Assembly (NCBI GenBank): GCA_028279515.1
Contig: JANQNQ010000001.1
Coordinates: 434,001 to 498,000, forward strand
DNA length: 64,000 nt
Reading direction: 5' to 3'
DNA from: Flavobacteriaceae bacterium
GTDB lineage: Bacteria > Bacteroidota > Bacteroidia > Flavobacteriales > Flavobacteriaceae
Of this stretch, positions 62,058 to 64,000 are shown piece after piece; position 1 is the stretch's first letter, and each line of letters begins with the position of its first letter. A program made the translations under genes and the position numbers. The notes beneath the pieces were generated by a model, which was given only the letters and a program-made list of their open reading frames with translations, was not told the origin of the DNA and searched no databases.

Positions 62058-62915
62058 CTAACTATTTAATAGGCTTTTTTTAAATCCTTTAGGGGTGTTT
62101 CCGAAGTGTTTTTTAAAACTTTTGGTCAAATGACTCTCATCTGTATAACCCAATCTAAAAGCAATCTCAGAAACCGTATGGTCTGTATTCATAAGTTCGT
62201 GCTTCACAAGCGTTAGCTTATACCTTGTTATAAATTGATGCAACGACTCTCCCGTGTTTTTCTTGAAGTAATTATTGATATAGGTCGAAGAAAGGCCAAA
62301 CTTTTCGGCCAAAGCCGAAGATTTGATGAGGTCAGGATTGTATACATTCTTCCTAACATAAGAGAGAATAGTACTCACCGTGCTATCCAGTTTCTCAGGT
62401 CTTTCGACTTGACCAGTATAGCTTTCTTCGATATTGCGGGCAATCAAACTCAATATGGTACTGATCGCATTCGATATGATGTGTTTAAAATACGATTTTT
62501 GTTGGTTGAACTCACGAATTACCAGTTGCTGAATATCCCAAACAACCTGTCTGTCCTCTCGATTCTTGATAACATCTCCCGGCATCAGATTCGGATGGTG
62601 TAAAATATCATGTATTTGCTGAAGCCAGTGAGCACGGTTGGCCAGTTCTACCTTGTCAGAAAACAACAGTTCAGTAAACTTGAAATAACAGAACTGGGTC
62701 TTCTGGTTGATCTCAAAATGATGTTTGTCCTGGGGTGATAATAAAAAGACATCCCCTTTTTTATAGGGAAACCTGATTTCGTTGATGGTGTGAAATCCGC
62801 TTCCATTTTCGATAAAGATGATTTCAAAGTAATTATGGGTGTGTGGTTCAGATTCCCAATCATCGAAATCGTATTGATGCACAACAAAGGTTTCGTGAAG
62901 GTTGAAACGTCTCAT
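62058..62915 (-). CDS. AraC-family transcriptional regulator with cupin sensor domain
   Basis: 285 residues. N-terminal cupin (VHQYDFDDWESEPHTHNYFEIIFIENGSGFHTINEIRFPYKKGDVFLLSPQDKHHF, a HTH...E pattern of a sugar-binding AraC_binding domain). C-terminal double HTH (about 185-285): SALAEKFGLSSTYINNYFKKNTGESLHQFITRYKL, then HTVSEIAFRLGYTDESHLTKSFKKHFGNTPKGFK, the AraC signature. Divergent from the small membrane protein gene; the gap carries repeated CGAAAA elements that could be its site. Confidence 0.92.
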   Translation of the reverse strand: MRRFNLHETFVVHQYDFDDWESEPHTHNYFEIIFIENGSGFHTINEIRFPYKKGDVFLLSPQDKHHFEINQKTQFCYFKFTELLFSDKVELANRAHWLQQIHDILHHPNLMPGDVIKNREDRQVVWDIQQLVIREFNQQKSYFKHIISNAISTILSLIARNIEESYTGQVERPEKLDSTVSTILSYVRKNVYNPDLIKSSALAEKFGLSSTYINNYFKKNTGESLHQFITRYKLTLVKHELMNTDHTVSEIAFRLGYTDESHLTKSFKKHFGNTPKGFKKSLLNS

Positions 62916-62970
62916 TTTGAATGATTTGGTATCTAAAGATAAGGGATCTTTTCAGCTATAAAAATAGGAA

Positions 62971-63083
62971 CGAAAAAAAGACGAAAACTCCGAAAACGTT
63001 TTCGTGTTAATTGATTTTCCTGGCAGAATGGTTTTTTACAATTTTTAGATACTTTTTTACAAGTCGAACGCTATGCATGCATA
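62971..63083. promoter_or_regulatory. Repeated CGAAAA elements and palindrome between araC-type gene and membrane-protein gene
   Basis: CGAAAA starts at 62972, 62983 and 62992, close to one helical turn apart, followed by an AAACGTTT palindrome core (62995-63002). A perfect 12-bp palindrome TATGCATGCATA (63072-63083) directly precedes the -7 box. Direct repeats are the usual form of AraC sites; link is inference. Confidence 0.4.
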
Positions 63084-63084
63084 A

Positions 63085-63092
63085 TATATTTG
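63085..63092 (+). promoter_or_regulatory. -7 element of the small membrane protein gene
   Basis: TATATTTG, a perfect TAnnTTTG. Start would be about 63098, so the coding start must be downstream of 63090; a regular -33 TTTG is missing, hinting at activator dependence. Confidence 0.55.
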
Positions 63093-63119
63093 CACTCGCA
63101 AAAATTAACAACGTTTGTA

Positions 63120-63527
63120 TTGAAATTCAAGGGGTTACATATTGATACGCTTAAAAAAATAATAGGAGGTATTCTTATTTTGCACGCCATTGTAAATGTT
63201 GTTGTGTATTTGGATTTTTTGGATCGACTGGATGTATATTTTTCGAATACCTCCCTATTTAACAATATATTTTTGAAGTTAACCGCTCCCTTGGTCCCAT
63301 TTGAAGAATTTACATTGGGACTGTTTTTATTGCTAGGTTTTTACGAGAAGAGAACACTGCAGGTAGGCACCGTATTGTTTCTTTTCTTTTGTTGTTTTCT
63401 ATTGAGTGCCGGTTTTACAGGCTTGGGCCTTGCCCACGGCGTTGTATCTCTTTTGATGCTGGTATTTCTATTTCACCACATGGGGTGGAATGTACCCAAT
63501 AGATTGCGCTTAAAATATTTTTCGTAG
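63120..63527 (+). CDS. Small four-helix membrane protein (DoxX/MauE-like)
   Basis: 135 residues if started at TTG 63120, which fits the promoter; no ATG occurs in the first part of the frame. Four hydrophobic segments: KIIGGILILHAIVNVVVYL, LFNNIFLKLTAPLVPFEEFTLGLFLLLGF, LQVGTVLFLFFCCFLLSAGFTGLGL and GVVSLLMLVFLFHH. Overall pattern is that of DoxX/MauE-like proteins, but similarity is only structural by eye. It could be a target of the divergent AraC regulator. Start site uncertain. Confidence 0.6.
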   Translation: MKFKGLHIDTLKKIIGGILILHAIVNVVVYLDFLDRLDVYFSNTSLFNNIFLKLTAPLVPFEEFTLGLFLLLGFYEKRTLQVGTVLFLFFCCFLLSAGFTGLGLAHGVVSLLMLVFLFHHMGWNVPNRLRLKYFS

Positions 63528-63684
63528 CACAGGTCTTAACGCCGGACTATAAATATGCCCCAAACGTTTAAGGTCCGGTTGACTGTGCTGATGAAGAGAT
63601 TAAGTAAGAATTTTTCATAGTTTATATGATTTTTTATGTTGGTTAGTTGTTAAGAGGGCCTCGATTCATCGAGGCTTTTCTTTT
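63528..63684 (+). ncRNA. Structured non-coding region, candidate 3' UTR-derived RNA
   Basis: Begins at the stop codon of the membrane protein gene. CACAG (63528-63532) / CTGTG (63583-63587) encloses CCGGAC (63542-63547) / GTCCGG (63573-63578). A longer-range pair TCTTAAC (63534-63540) / GTTAAGA (63649-63655) closes about 120 nt, and the region ends with a terminator GCCTCGAT/ATCGAGGC (63658-63665, 63668-63675) and T-rich tail. No ORF. Could be a regulatory RNA, an RNA leader for downstream, or just a long 3' UTR. Confidence 0.4.
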
Positions 63685-63843
63685 TACAACGATCTTTTAT
63701 GGTTTCACAACATTTTTAATGAGGTGCCCCCGTTTTTTTGTAATATTGATATATAAGTTAAAAGCCCAAACTTACCAAAACGTATAATTTATTATGAGGA
63801 CATTGGCCCAAGGGTGCTAAAGGCAGTAATAGATTATGAAAAG

Positions 63844-63868
63844 ATCGGTTCTATGTAACCGATTTTTT
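63844..63868 (+). terminator. Hairpin with T-run before the last lipoprotein gene
   Basis: ATCGGTT (63844-63850), loop CTATGT, AACCGAT (63857-63863), then TTTTT. It ends something transcribed from 63685-63843, where I see no gene, or acts as an attenuator for the lipoprotein; 45 nt remain to the ATG. TACCTTTA (63880-63887) is a weak -7 candidate. The remainder of 63685-63912 shows no other feature. Confidence 0.6.
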
Positions 63869-63912
63869 ATTTATTGGTGTACCTTTATAGCCAATAATAG
63901 ATAGGTAAGCCA

Positions 63913-64000
63913 ATGAGAAAGATCGTTTTATGTGTGCTGTCTTCCCTGTGCTTGGTCGCATGTAAAAAAGAATCACCTGAAAATACGCCAACGAGCGAAA
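63913..64000 (+). CDS. Lipoprotein, 3' end outside the window
   Basis: ATG 63913 opens MRKIVLCVLSSLCLVACKKE, a signal peptide with lipobox LVAC (Cys 17), then SPENTPTSE. Only 29 codons are inside the window, so nothing can be said on function. Confidence 0.75.
   Translation, partial: MRKIVLCVLSSLCLVACKKESPENTPTSE

Overview
The window is chromosomal DNA from a member of the Bacteroidota, almost certainly a (probably marine) Flavobacteriaceae. Evidence: protein families largely confined to this group (DUF2851, DUF5916, DUF4369, the bTHX ribosomal protein, DUF1800/DUF1501 pairs, LytS/LytTR operons), promoters of the Bacteroidota -33 TTTG / -7 TAnnTTTG type, and near absence of Shine-Dalgarno sequences except for one perfect one in front of rpsU. 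Almost everything is coding and the gene content is mainly core. I see no prophage, insertion sequence, CRISPR array or integrated island.

Layout. 1-2.7 kb: 3' end of rluD, a VOC protein, yaaA and bTHX. 2.8-7.2 kb: an operon for an exported protein made of 34-residue repeats, a LytS-type histidine kinase, a second kinase homologue that has lost its catalytic residues, and a LytTR response regulator; a 21-bp-spaced direct repeat sits directly upstream of its promoter. 7.2-11.5 kb: a DNA glycosylase-like protein, M20 peptidase, glycosyltransferase and sugar epimerase. 11.5-18.9 kb (minus strand): complete trp operon trpL-E-G-D-C-F-B-A with a Trp-Trp-Trp leader peptide and an intrinsic terminator, and with repeat elements in several intergenic gaps. 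18.9-28.6 kb: MarR/YceI pair with a palindromic operator, DUF1800/DUF1501, thioredoxin-fold proteins, rhodanese, DUF2851, a PspC-like protein and a K+ channel. 28.7-34.1 kb: Na+/alanine symporter, HhH protein, acyl-CoA dehydrogenase, rpsU, xer recombinase, hpf. 34.1-47.9 kb: the classical translation/transcription block (tRNA-Thr, -Tyr, -Gly, -Thr, tuf, tRNA-Trp, secE, nusG, rplKAJL, rpoBC, DUF3467). 47.9-54.3 kb: prfC, idi, a PTPS-like gene, manA, a small conserved gene, a second tRNA-Thr(UGU), a DUF4369 lipoprotein and DUF819. 54.3-60.1 kb (minus): HAD phosphatase, DUF5916, and a compact cluster SPFH - DUF4177 - DUF1648/SdpI-like - alpha/beta hydrolase - ribbon-helix-helix protein, two of which are very short genes. 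60.2-64 kb: S1/P1 nuclease with an overlapping micro-ORF, RluA-family pseudouridine synthase, AraC regulator, small membrane protein, a structured intergenic region, and the start of a lipoprotein.

The most interesting parts are the LytTR operon with its pseudokinase and repeat protein, the trp leader for which an attenuation mechanism can be read from the sequence, and folded repeat elements inside the trp operon and the tRNA cluster. All functions are assigned by reading translated sequence and from knowledge of families; no database search was run.
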